A program made the position numbers and the translations under genes. The notes beneath the pieces are model-generated. The model did not search any database. It had not been told where the DNA came from and saw only the letters and a list, made by a program, of their open reading frames with translations. This document shows, in pieces, positions 56,765 through 64,000 of a stretch of DNA of 64,000 nucleotides (its first letter is position 1; each line of letters opens with the position of its first letter). The stretch comes from Bifidobacterium [indicum] DSM 20214 = LMG 11587 (GTDB lineage: Bacteria; Actinomycetota; Actinomycetes; Actinomycetales; Bifidobacteriaceae): the NCBI RefSeq assembly GCF_000706765.1, contig NZ_CP006018.1, positions 1,364,001 through 1,428,000 on the forward strand, given 5' to 3'.

Positions 56765-58096
56765 ATGAGCCAAGGATTTGCGACCAGGGCCGTCCATGGC
56801 GGCTACGACTGTCGAAGCCAGGGAGGGGGCTCGGCCAGCGTTCCCATCTACCAGTCGGCCGCCTTTGACATGGTCACCGCCAACCGGGGCGATGCCCTGG
56901 CTGCCGGCGAAATCGAAGGGTTCTCCTACTCACGCCTGTCCAATCCGACGGTCAAGGTCCTGGAGGACCGTATGTCCAGTCTGGAGGGAGGCAAGGGGGC
57001 CGTGGCCATGGCCTCGGGCATGGCCGCCGTATCATCGGCACTCCTCTGTGCGGCCGAAGGTGGCGGGAGGCTGATTTCACCGGTCGACCTCTACGGAACC
57101 TCGGTGGATGCCATGAAGACCTTCTTCCCCAACTTCGGCATCGAGACCGACTTCGTCGAAGACATCAACGATCTCGATGCGGTGGAATCCTTCATCAGGG
57201 ATGACACCAGGGCCATCTTCGCCGAGTCCGTATCCAACCCGTCCACGGCGATAGCCGACATACCGGGACTGGCGGACCTGGCTCACCGGCACGGGATCGC
57301 CCTGATCATCGACAATACGGTCCCCACCCCATACCTGCTCAATCCCATTGACTTCGGGGCTGATATAGTCGTCCACTCCACCACCAAGGGGGTCGCAGGG
57401 CACGGCAACGCACTGGGAGGCGTGGTCATCGATGCCGGACGGTTCGACTGGGGCAACGGACGGTACCCTCAAATGACCCAGCCTGAGCTGATCATCAGCG
57501 ACGAGCGCCGCGGATCCATGGTCAGTTTCCTCGATGCCTTCGGCAGCCTGGCCTTCCTCAACAGGGTCCACACCAAGTATCTCCACACCTTCGGGGCGGT
57601 CATGAGCCCCTTCACGGCCTACCTGCAGCTGACTGGGCTGGAGACCCTGGCCCAACGGGTCACCACCCAGGTGAGGACGGCGGAAACCCTGGCCCGTCAC
57701 CTCTTGAGCATCCCCCAGGTGGAGTATGTCAACTACTCGGGCATTCCCGAGGGCCGGCACAGGGGCGATGCGGACCTGCAGGACCGTCTGTCCTCGACCA
57801 TGCTGCCCAAGGGAGTAGGCACGATCCTCTCCTTCAAGGTCCGGGGTGGATATGAGCAGGTGAAGCGAATCGTGGACTCGGTCCATCTCCTGGCCTACAT
57901 GCCCAACATCGGTGACTGCAGGACCCTGATTGTGGACCCGGCGCGCATCACCCACCGCGAGGTCCCCGGGCCATACCGCCTCAGCGCCGGAGTGAGTGAC
58001 GATCTGATTCGAATATCCGTGGGTCTGGAGAGCCCCGACGATCTGATCGCCGACCTGGATCAGGCCTTCGCCGTGGCCTATCAGGACTGGGACTGA
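56765..58096 (+). CDS. metY: O-acetylhomoserine sulfhydrylase (Cys/Met metabolism PLP enzyme)
   Basis: PLP enzyme expected to convert O-acetylhomoserine plus sulfide to homocysteine. 443 residues, the length typical of MetY (cystathionine synthases are ~390). TRAVHGGYD opens the family. SRLSNPTVKVLEDRMSSLEG and the Schiff-base motif HSTTKGVAGHGNALGG are clear, as is the C-terminal RISVGLESPDDLIADL. The ATG at 56765 follows GAAGAGGGG; the frame opening at 56723 overlaps a mini-ORF. A bidirectional terminator follows. Cystathionine gamma-synthase activity is the alternative. Confidence 0.85.
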   Translation: MSQGFATRAVHGGYDCRSQGGGSASVPIYQSAAFDMVTANRGDALAAGEIEGFSYSRLSNPTVKVLEDRMSSLEGGKGAVAMASGMAAVSSALLCAAEGGGRLISPVDLYGTSVDAMKTFFPNFGIETDFVEDINDLDAVESFIRDDTRAIFAESVSNPSTAIADIPGLADLAHRHGIALIIDNTVPTPYLLNPIDFGADIVVHSTTKGVAGHGNALGGVVIDAGRFDWGNGRYPQMTQPELIISDERRGSMVSFLDAFGSLAFLNRVHTKYLHTFGAVMSPFTAYLQLTGLETLAQRVTTQVRTAETLARHLLSIPQVEYVNYSGIPEGRHRGDADLQDRLSSTMLPKGVGTILSFKVRGGYEQVKRIVDSVHLLAYMPNIGDCRTLIVDPARITHREVPGPYRLSAGVSDDLIRISVGLESPDDLIADLDQAFAVAYQDWD

Positions 58097-58138
58097 GCCA
58101 GGCGACCAGGATCGCCAAATCCCATTCCAGGGAGAATA

Positions 58139-58171
58139 TGAAAGGACCCGGCCAGATGACCGGGTCCTTTT
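58139..58171. terminator. Bidirectional terminator between metY and rpmG
   Basis: AAAGGACCCGG and CCGGGTCCTTT form an 11-bp stem with a ~8-nt loop. T-runs occur on the + strand and, more weakly, on the - strand. Confidence 0.82.
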
Positions 58172-58188
58172 CCGTAAGCGCTATGCAA

Positions 58189-58356
58189 TCAACGGGTCTC
58201 GCGATGCAGCGTGTGCTTGCCGCAACGCGGGCAGAACTTCTTGAGCTCCAGACGGTCAGGAGTGTTACGACGGTTCTTGGTCGTAATGTAATTACGCTCC
58301 TTGCACTCGGTGCACGCCAGCGTAATGCCAGGACGGATATCTGCGGCTTTTGCCAT
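58189..58356 (-). CDS. rpmG: 50S ribosomal protein L33
   Basis: 55 residues: [18 protein letters not shown] at the N-terminus and [17 protein letters not shown] at the C-terminus. Two C-x2-C pairs are present, so this is the zinc-binding form. It follows the tRNA-Tyr, Thr and Met genes on the same strand, as seen in other Actinobacteria. Confidence 0.94.
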   Translation of the reverse strand: MAKAADIRPGITLACTECKERNYITTKNRRNTPDRLELKKFCPRCGKHTLHRETR

Positions 58357-58402
58357 GGTTCACCTCTATAGTCGTTGCACGACCGACGTATGTCGGCCAC
58401 AG

Positions 58403-58476
58403 TAGCGAGGAAGAGACTCGAACTCTTGACCTTACGATTATGAGTCGTACGCTCTAGCCAGCTGAGCTACCCCGCC
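58403..58476 (-). tRNA. tRNA-Met (anticodon CAT, elongator type)
   Basis: On the - strand GGCGGGG pairs with CCTCGCT. The anticodon loop CTCATAA gives CAT. The acceptor pairs fully at position 1 (G-U), unlike initiator tRNA. CCA is not encoded. A CAU tRNA converted to isoleucine use by lysidine cannot be excluded but lacks support. Confidence 0.9.
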
Positions 58477-58480
58477 AGAG

Positions 58481-58552
58481 AGCCTCGGGTGAGAATCGGA
58501 CTCACGACCTCTTCCTTACCAAGGAAGTGCTCTGCCACTGAGCTACCGAGGC
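58481..58552 (-). tRNA. tRNA-Thr (anticodon GGT)
   Basis: On the - strand GCCTCGG pairs with CCGAGGC, the anticodon stem-loop CTTCC-TTGGTAA-GGAAG gives GGT, and the discriminator is T. CCA is not encoded. Only 4 bp separate it from tRNA-Met. Confidence 0.93.
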
Positions 58553-58553
58553 G

Positions 58554-58635
58554 TGGCGGATAGTGGATTCGAACCACTGAAGCATTACGCGGCTGATTTA
58601 CAGTCAGCTCCCTTTGACCGCTTGGGAAATCCGCC
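58554..58635 (-). tRNA. tRNA-Tyr (anticodon GTA)
   Basis: On the - strand GGCGGAT pairs with ATCCGCC. The anticodon loop CTGTAAA gives GTA. A long variable arm marks a class II tRNA. CCA is not encoded. One base separates it from tRNA-Thr, so the three tRNAs and rpmG are processed from one transcript. Confidence 0.93.
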
Positions 58636-58675
58636 ATGCCGCACTAAAACCAAGGTTCCGTACGACAACTTGCCT

Positions 58676-58704
58676 ATAATGACACGTTTTGTTTTTTTTC
58701 GCAA
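58676..58704 (-). promoter_or_regulatory. Promoter of the tRNA-Tyr-Thr-Met-rpmG unit
   Basis: On the - strand TTGCGA (58704-58699), an A-rich 17-bp spacer, and CATTAT (58681-58676). It lies ~40 bp before tRNA-Tyr and after the nrdF1 stop. Confidence 0.65.
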
Positions 58705-58753
58705 GTCCAACCAACCCCGTGTCGCAGGTTGCTTGGAGCAATATCCTCAGAAC

Positions 58754-59872
<1,119 letters not shown>

Positions 59873-59911
59873 CTATCGGACGAACCGACATGCAGGGCCA
59901 TGACAGAGGGC

Positions 59912-59944
59912 GACCGGCCCGTCCCAAAAGGGGCGGAGCCGGTC
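59912..59944. terminator. Hairpin between nrdE and nrdF1
   Basis: GACCGGC/GCCGGTC outer arms and CCGTCCC/GGGGCGG inner arms form a ~14-bp stem with an AAAA loop. No T-run follows on the - strand, so it may be a processing or attenuation element. Confidence 0.45.
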
Positions 59945-59978
59945 ACGGTAGCGGTCCGAGGTGGCGGACCCGCAGGGG

Positions 59979-62174
59979 TCAGAGCATGCAGCTGACGCAG
60001 CCCTCGACCTCGGTACCCTCCAGGGCCTGCTGGCGGATGCGGATGTAGTAGAGGGTCTTGATCCCCTTGCGCCAGGCGTAGATCTGGGCCTTGTTCAGGT
60101 CACGGGTGGTGGCCGTATCGGGGAAGAAGAGGGTCAGCGAGAGCCCCTGGTCCACATGCTGGGTGGCCTCGGCATAGGTATCCACTATCTTCTGCCAACC
60201 AATCTCATAGGCATCCTCGAAGTACTCAAGGTTCTCATTGGTCATATAGGGAGCCGGATAGTAGACGCGCCCGATCTTACCCTCCTTGCGAATCTCGATC
60301 TTGGAGGCAATCGGGTGGATGGAGCTGGTTGAGTGGTTGATGTATGAAATCGAACCGGTGGGGGGAACGGCCTGGAGGTTCTGGTTGTAGATGCCGTCCT
60401 TGAGGATGTCCGCCTGGAGCTGCTTCCAATCCTCGACGGTGGGAATCTCCACCCCGTACTGGTTGAAGAGATCCTTGACCCGCTGGGTTCTGGGTTCCAG
60501 GGACCTGCGGCCATCCGTGTACTTATCGAAGTAGTTCCCCTGCCCGGCCGGCTTGGCATAGTCGGACCTGGGGAAGGAATCGAAGGCCTTCCCCCGCTCG
60601 ACGGCAATCCTATGCGAGGCCTTGTAAGAGTGGTAGGCAACGGTCATGAAGTACATGTCCGTAAAGTCCAACCCCTCCTCGGACCCGTAGTGAATTCCCT
60701 CACGGGCCAGGAATCCATGGAGGTTCATCTGCCCCAGACCGATGGCGTGACCCTCATCGTTGCCCCGCTTGATGGAGGGGACGGCCTCGATGTTGGTATG
60801 GTCCGCCACCGAGGTCAGGGCCCGCACCGAGGTCTCCACCGTGTCGGCCAGACCACCATCCATGGCCTTGGCGATGTTGAGGGACCCCAGGTTGCAGGAA
60901 ATGTCGCGACCGACATGGTCGTAGTCAAGGTTCTCGGTATAGGTGCTGGGCTCCTGGACCTGAAGAATCTCCGAGCAGAGGTTCGACATGGTGATGCGCC
61001 CGTCAATCGGGTTGGCCTTATTGACCGTGTCCTCAAAGAGGATGTAGGGGTAACCGGACTCGAACTGGATCTCGGCCAGGGTCATGAAGAAGTCACGGGC
61101 GTCGATGTACTTCTTGTGGATTCGCTTGTCCTTGACCATCTCATCGTAGTGCTCGCTGATGGAGATGTCCGCGAAGGGCTTCCCGTAGATCCTCTCCACA
61201 TCGTAGGGGGAGAAGAGGGCCATGGGGGCCCTCTGCTTGGCCAGCTCGAAGGTGATGTCGGGAATGACCACGCCCAGGGCGAGGGACTTGATGCGAATCT
61301 TCTCGTCCGCGTTCTCACGCTTGGTATCCAGGAAGCGCATGATATCGGGATGGTGGGCCGAAAGATAAACGGCACCTGCACCCTGACGGGCACCAAGCTG
61401 GTTGGCGTAGGAGAAGGAGTCCTCCAGGAGCTTCATAACCGGCACCACGCCGCTGGACTGGTTCTCGATGTGCTTGATGGGTGCGCCCATCTCGCGCAGA
61501 TTGCTGAGGAGAAGGGCGACGCCGCCGCCGCGCTTGGAGAGCTGGAGGGCGGCATTGACGCCACGGGAGATGGACTCCATATTGTCTTCGATACGCACCA
61601 GGAAGCAGGAGACCGGCTCCCCCCTCTGAGCCTTGCCCAGGTTCAGGAAGGTGGGCGTGGCGGGCTGGAAGCGGCCGGAGATGATCTCATCCGCATACTT
61701 GATTGCCGCGTCCTCGTCACCATCCGCCAGCTCCAGGGCCACGGCCACTGAACGCTGGGGGAAGTCCTCAAGGTACTGCTTGCCGTCAAAGCTCTTCAGC
61801 GCATAGGAGGTATAGAACTTGAAGGCACCCAGGAAGGTATCGAACTCGAATCCGCTTTTGGCTGCGTGGTCGTAGATCCTGTCCAGGAACTCGGGGGTGT
61901 AACGCTCGAAGACCTTCCGATCGTAGTACTCGTTATCCAGCAGATACCTGAGCCGCTCGGCCGTGGAGGGGAAGGCCATGGTGTTGGCAGCCACATGGTG
62001 GGTGACATACTGGCGCTCGGCCTCCTTGTCCTTGTTGAATTGGATCCTGCCATCCGCGTCATAGAGGTTGAGCATGGCGTTCAGCGCATGATAGTCATGC
62101 GCTGGATCATGGTCCTGCTCCTCACGGGTCCCCGTCTTGTCCAAACTGAGCGAAGTATCGTCGTAGGCGCCCAT
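59979..62174 (-). CDS. nrdE: Class Ib ribonucleotide reductase, catalytic R1 (NrdE) subunit
   Basis: Reduces all four ribonucleoside diphosphates, supplied with a radical by NrdF. 731 residues from [23 protein letters not shown] precedes the ATG at 62174. Active-site and radical-path stretches are visible: [17 protein letters not shown] (first redox Cys), NLCSEILQV (radical Cys and Glu), [11 protein letters not shown] and [17 protein letters not shown]. The C-terminal redox pair is in EGCVSCML. No ATP-cone domain precedes the core, as is usual for NrdE. It lies 43 bp after nrdI. This single R1 must serve both NrdF proteins unless another exists elsewhere. Confidence 0.96.
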   Translation of the reverse strand: MGAYDDTSLSLDKTGTREEQDHDPAHDYHALNAMLNLYDADGRIQFNKDKEAERQYVTHHVAANTMAFPSTAERLRYLLDNEYYDRKVFERYTPEFLDRIYDHAAKSGFEFDTFLGAFKFYTSYALKSFDGKQYLEDFPQRSVAVALELADGDEDAAIKYADEIISGRFQPATPTFLNLGKAQRGEPVSCFLVRIEDNMESISRGVNAALQLSKRGGGVALLLSNLREMGAPIKHIENQSSGVVPVMKLLEDSFSYANQLGARQGAGAVYLSAHHPDIMRFLDTKRENADEKIRIKSLALGVVIPDITFELAKQRAPMALFSPYDVERIYGKPFADISISEHYDEMVKDKRIHKKYIDARDFFMTLAEIQFESGYPYILFEDTVNKANPIDGRITMSNLCSEILQVQEPSTYTENLDYDHVGRDISCNLGSLNIAKAMDGGLADTVETSVRALTSVADHTNIEAVPSIKRGNDEGHAIGLGQMNLHGFLAREGIHYGSEEGLDFTDMYFMTVAYHSYKASHRIAVERGKAFDSFPRSDYAKPAGQGNYFDKYTDGRRSLEPRTQRVKDLFNQYGVEIPTVEDWKQLQADILKDGIYNQNLQAVPPTGSISYINHSTSSIHPIASKIEIRKEGKIGRVYYPAPYMTNENLEYFEDAYEIGWQKIVDTYAEATQHVDQGLSLTLFFPDTATTRDLNKAQIYAWRKGIKTLYYIRIRQQALEGTEVEGCVSCML

Positions 62175-62217
62175 CTGCGTCCTTTCCTGGCTTGTCTGTA
62201 TCGGTGTCTTGTTGTTT

Positions 62218-62727
62218 TTATTCAGGATGATTGTGGAAGAAGTCGAGCACACCCTTACGGACCTTGTCTTCGTCTTCCTTGGTGCCCATGAGTTCGAAAT
62301 AGTAGAGGAAGGGCACCTGGCACTTGCGTGAGATGATGTCACCGGCCATGCAGAAGGCGTCGCCGAAGTTGGTGTTGCCCGAAGCGATGACCCCACGGAT
62401 GCAGGCCCGGTTCTGCGGATCGTTGAGGAAGCGCTTTATCTGGGGCATGACCGCCTTCTTGGCCGAACCGCCACCATAGGTCGGCACCACCAGAATGTAA
62501 GGTTGGTTCACCTTGAGCTCAGGATCCTTGGGACGGAGGGGGATTCGGAACACATCAATCCCCTCATCCTCCAGATGGCAATTGGCGATGAATCTGGCCG
62601 TGTTCTGCGAGGCCGAGGAGAAATAGACCACCGACCCTACACGGTCCCCCTTTGCAGCCAGCTCCGGAGGGCTGACCTCCCCCTGGCCCCCCGACCCGAC
62701 TGGACCCGGTTTCGCCATATCCGACAT
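62218..62727 (-). CDS. nrdI: NrdI flavodoxin-like ribonucleotide reductase activator
   Basis: FMN protein that delivers reduced oxygen species to NrdF for cofactor or radical assembly. 169 residues. The FMN-phosphate loop is in [13 protein letters not shown], and [20 protein letters not shown] and [19 protein letters not shown] match the family. A ~30-residue Gly/Pro-rich N-terminal extension precedes the fold. AGGAGG lies 8 bp before the ATG. Two NrdR-like boxes lie upstream. In class Ie systems NrdI is also needed to hydroxylate the R2 tyrosine to DOPA. Confidence 0.94.
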   Translation of the reverse strand: MSDMAKPGPVGSGGQGEVSPPELAAKGDRVGSVVYFSSASQNTARFIANCHLEDEGIDVFRIPLRPKDPELKVNQPYILVVPTYGGGSAKKAVMPQIKRFLNDPQNRACIRGVIASGNTNFGDAFCMAGDIISRKCQVPFLYYFELMGTKEDEDKVRKGVLDFFHNHPE

Positions 62728-62804
62728 ACGATGACCTCCTGAAGCCTCCGGATCTCCCCGGATAAAACCTGCGTGCTCCCTGCCTTCAAATCAGGAAGCC
62801 TCAA

Positions 62805-62820
62805 CTACTATATATGGGGA
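62805..62820 (-). promoter_or_regulatory. NrdR-like box 1 upstream of nrdI
   Basis: The - strand reads TCCCCATATATAGTAG, fitting the NrdR-box core C-w-ATATaT-w-G except at one inner position. It overlaps a TATATA/TATAGT -10 candidate. Its centre is 31 bp from that of box 2. Confidence 0.65.
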
Positions 62821-62835
62821 CTCGCCGCAAAACGA

Positions 62836-62851
62836 GCACCACATATTGTGC
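62836..62851 (-). promoter_or_regulatory. NrdR-like box 2 upstream of nrdI
   Basis: The - strand reads GCACAATATGTGGTGC, close to the NrdR consensus acaCwATATaTwGtgt. With box 1 it makes a tandem pair on the same helix face (about three turns apart), the arrangement NrdR needs. Confidence 0.72.
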
Positions 62852-62895
62852 CAACTGTTCTTCATCTCACATAGATGCCCATCCCGGGCAATATT

Positions 62896-63945
62896 TCAGA
62901 AATCCCAGTCGCCGTCATCCGTGGACTCCGAATGTCCCATGACATAGGATGACCCGGACCCGGAGAAGAAATCGTGATTCTCATTGGCCGACGGAGACAG
63001 TGCGGCCAGAATCTCCGAACTGACAGCGGTCTGGTCCGATCCGAACCGTGCCGGATAGCCCAGGTTCATCAGCGCCTTGTTGGCGTTGTACCGAACAAAG
63101 GCGAAGACATCGTCCACAAAGGGGAACCCCTCATAGATCTGGCCCGAGTAGACCATCTCCATGTCATAGAGCCTGTCGAGAAGGTCATTGGTGAACTTCT
63201 CCAGCATGACGCGGTCACCCTCGGTCCTATCCTCCAGGCCCCGCTGGAACTTATAACCGGAGTAGTAGCCATGAATGGCCTTGTCGCGCAGAATCAGGCG
63301 AATCATATCAGCCGTGTTCATCAGCTTGGCGTGACTGGAGAAATACAGCGGCAGATAGAACCCGGCATAGAGCATGAGGGAGGAGAGCATGGTGGAAGCC
63401 ACCTTGCGCTTCAACGGATCATCGCTGACATACTCCTGCAGGACCGCATGGACCCGCTCCTGGAGGACGTCATTGGCCACGGCCCAGCGATAGGCCCTGT
63501 CGATCTCGTCACTGGAGCAGAGGGTGGAGAAGACCGACGAGTAGGACCGGGCATGGACCGACTGCATGAAGGCGATATTGGTATAGATGGCCTGCTCCTG
63601 CTCGGTGCGGGCATGATCTATCTGAACCAGCTCTCCGATGGTGGCCTGGGTGGTATCCAGCATGGTCAGACCGGTGAAGACCCGGACCGTGGTCTGCCGC
63701 TCATGCTCGGTCAGACCATTCCAGGAGGGAATGTCATTGGACAGAGGAACCTTTTCGGGGAGCCAGAAGTTGGAGACCAGGCGATTCCAGACCTCCAGGT
63801 CCTTCTCATCGGTGATGTGGTTCCAATTGACCGGTCGGACCCTGCCCTCGGGATTGACCCGGTACTCGGGCGGGGTAATGGAGGCCTTCATCATCGCATC
63901 ATCCGCATAGGCCCCGGCTGCCTCGGTCTCGATTTTCGCACTCAT
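62896..63945 (-). CDS. nrdF2: Class Ie-type R2 subunit: NrdF paralogue with Q-S-K replacing metal ligands
   Basis: 349-residue NrdF homologue from the ATG at 63945 (AGGACGGAC upstream). The fold and C-terminal NrdE-docking tail (DDGDWDF) are kept, but three of the four metal-binding carboxylates are replaced. Gln128 is in FMQSVH, Ser188 in MLSSL and Lys222 in RDKAIH. Asp97 (TMLDT), His131, His225 and the radical Tyr135 (ARSYSS) remain. The replacement codons are CAG, TCC and AAG, clearly read. Q-S-K at these positions is one of two signatures (the other V-P-K) of the metal-free class Ie R2 proteins, which carry a DOPA radical. A degraded class Ib copy is the alternative, but coding quality is high throughout. 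A 168-bp spacer with NrdR boxes separates it from nrdI; its own promoter lies beyond the window. Confidence 0.9.
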   Translation of the reverse strand: MSAKIETEAAGAYADDAMMKASITPPEYRVNPEGRVRPVNWNHITDEKDLEVWNRLVSNFWLPEKVPLSNDIPSWNGLTEHERQTTVRVFTGLTMLDTTQATIGELVQIDHARTEQEQAIYTNIAFMQSVHARSYSSVFSTLCSSDEIDRAYRWAVANDVLQERVHAVLQEYVSDDPLKRKVASTMLSSLMLYAGFYLPLYFSSHAKLMNTADMIRLILRDKAIHGYYSGYKFQRGLEDRTEGDRVMLEKFTNDLLDRLYDMEMVYSGQIYEGFPFVDDVFAFVRYNANKALMNLGYPARFGSDQTAVSSEILAALSPSANENHDFFSGSGSSYVMGHSESTDDGDWDF

Positions 63946-64000
63946 GTCCGTCCTACCTTTCATAACGTCTTCTACCCCCGCTCATATGGTTCTCGTCCGC

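Noticed and set aside
62728-62895. nrdH between nrdF2 and nrdI
   Set aside because: The 168-bp gap has no frame with a glutaredoxin-like C-x2-C motif.
62896-63945. nrdF2 as a pseudogene
   Set aside because: There is no frameshift or stop, the tyrosine and the NrdE-binding tail are kept, and the three changes match the known Q-S-K set rather than random decay.

Overview
This 64 kb window is high-GC chromosomal DNA from a bifidobacterium-like actinobacterium. No database search was possible, so the family-level call is inference. It rests on the gene order nusA-infB-rbfA-truB-ribF, long low-complexity tails on IF2, S3, S5 and L17, a large bifunctional AdhE, an HspR-type HAIR operator, class I ribonucleotide reductase genes, and the mix of ATG, GTG and TTG starts with clear Shine-Dalgarno sites. 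I see no insertion sequence, prophage, CRISPR array or rRNA gene. Nearly everything is chromosomal housekeeping, with two metabolic or accessory zones of special interest.

Layout. 1-4 kb: a truncated cupin gene, an MTA/SAH nucleosidase, and a three-gene polar amino acid ABC importer ending at a 44-nt palindrome. 4-11.6 kb: ribF, truB, rbfA, infB and nusA, transcribed leftward. 11.7-14.2 kb: an orphan lipoprotein gene, an unexplained promoter with structured DNA, tRNA-Ser(CGA) and truA. 14.3-17.5 kb: the alpha end of the ribosomal cluster (rplQ, rpoA, rpsK, rpsM, rpmJ, infA). 17.8-24.0 kb: hsp20 with a HAIR box, gdhA on the other strand, and a heterodimeric ABC exporter, all lying between infA and adk. 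24.3-36.2 kb: adk, secY and the spc and S10 ribosomal operons, with a strong promoter before rpsJ. 36.5-39.4 kb: adhE with a Rex/CRP-like operator. 39.6-45.5 kb: rpsI-rplM, an LRV-repeat protein, a YigZ/IMPACT protein, tRNA-Ser(GCT), dinB, dapC and fdxA. 45.5-47.1 kb: an APC permease. 47.4-55.0 kb: a complete glucuronate catabolic set (uxaC, a LacI regulator, uxuB, uxuA, eda, kdgK). 55.3-58.4 kb: murB, metY and rpmG. 58.4-58.7 kb: tRNA-Met, tRNA-Thr and tRNA-Tyr. 58.75-64 kb: nrdF1, nrdE, nrdI and a second nrdF.

The most notable system is the ribonucleotide reductase locus. One nrdE and one nrdI are flanked by two different R2 (NrdF) genes. The downstream copy keeps every class Ib metal ligand. 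The upstream copy has the three ligand glutamates replaced by Gln, Ser and Lys while keeping the radical tyrosine. That is the QSK signature of the metal-free, DOPA-radical class Ie R2 proteins. Two NrdR-like boxes exactly 31 bp apart (centre to centre) lie in front of nrdI, so the nrdI-nrdE-nrdF1 part looks NrdR-controlled.

The uronate genes would take glucuronate to fructuronate, mannonate, 2-keto-3-deoxygluconate, its 6-phosphate, and finally pyruvate plus glyceraldehyde-3-phosphate. This is an Entner-Doudoroff-type lower route alongside the fructose-6-phosphate phosphoketolase shunt expected in such an organism. No uronate transporter or beta-glucuronidase is visible here.
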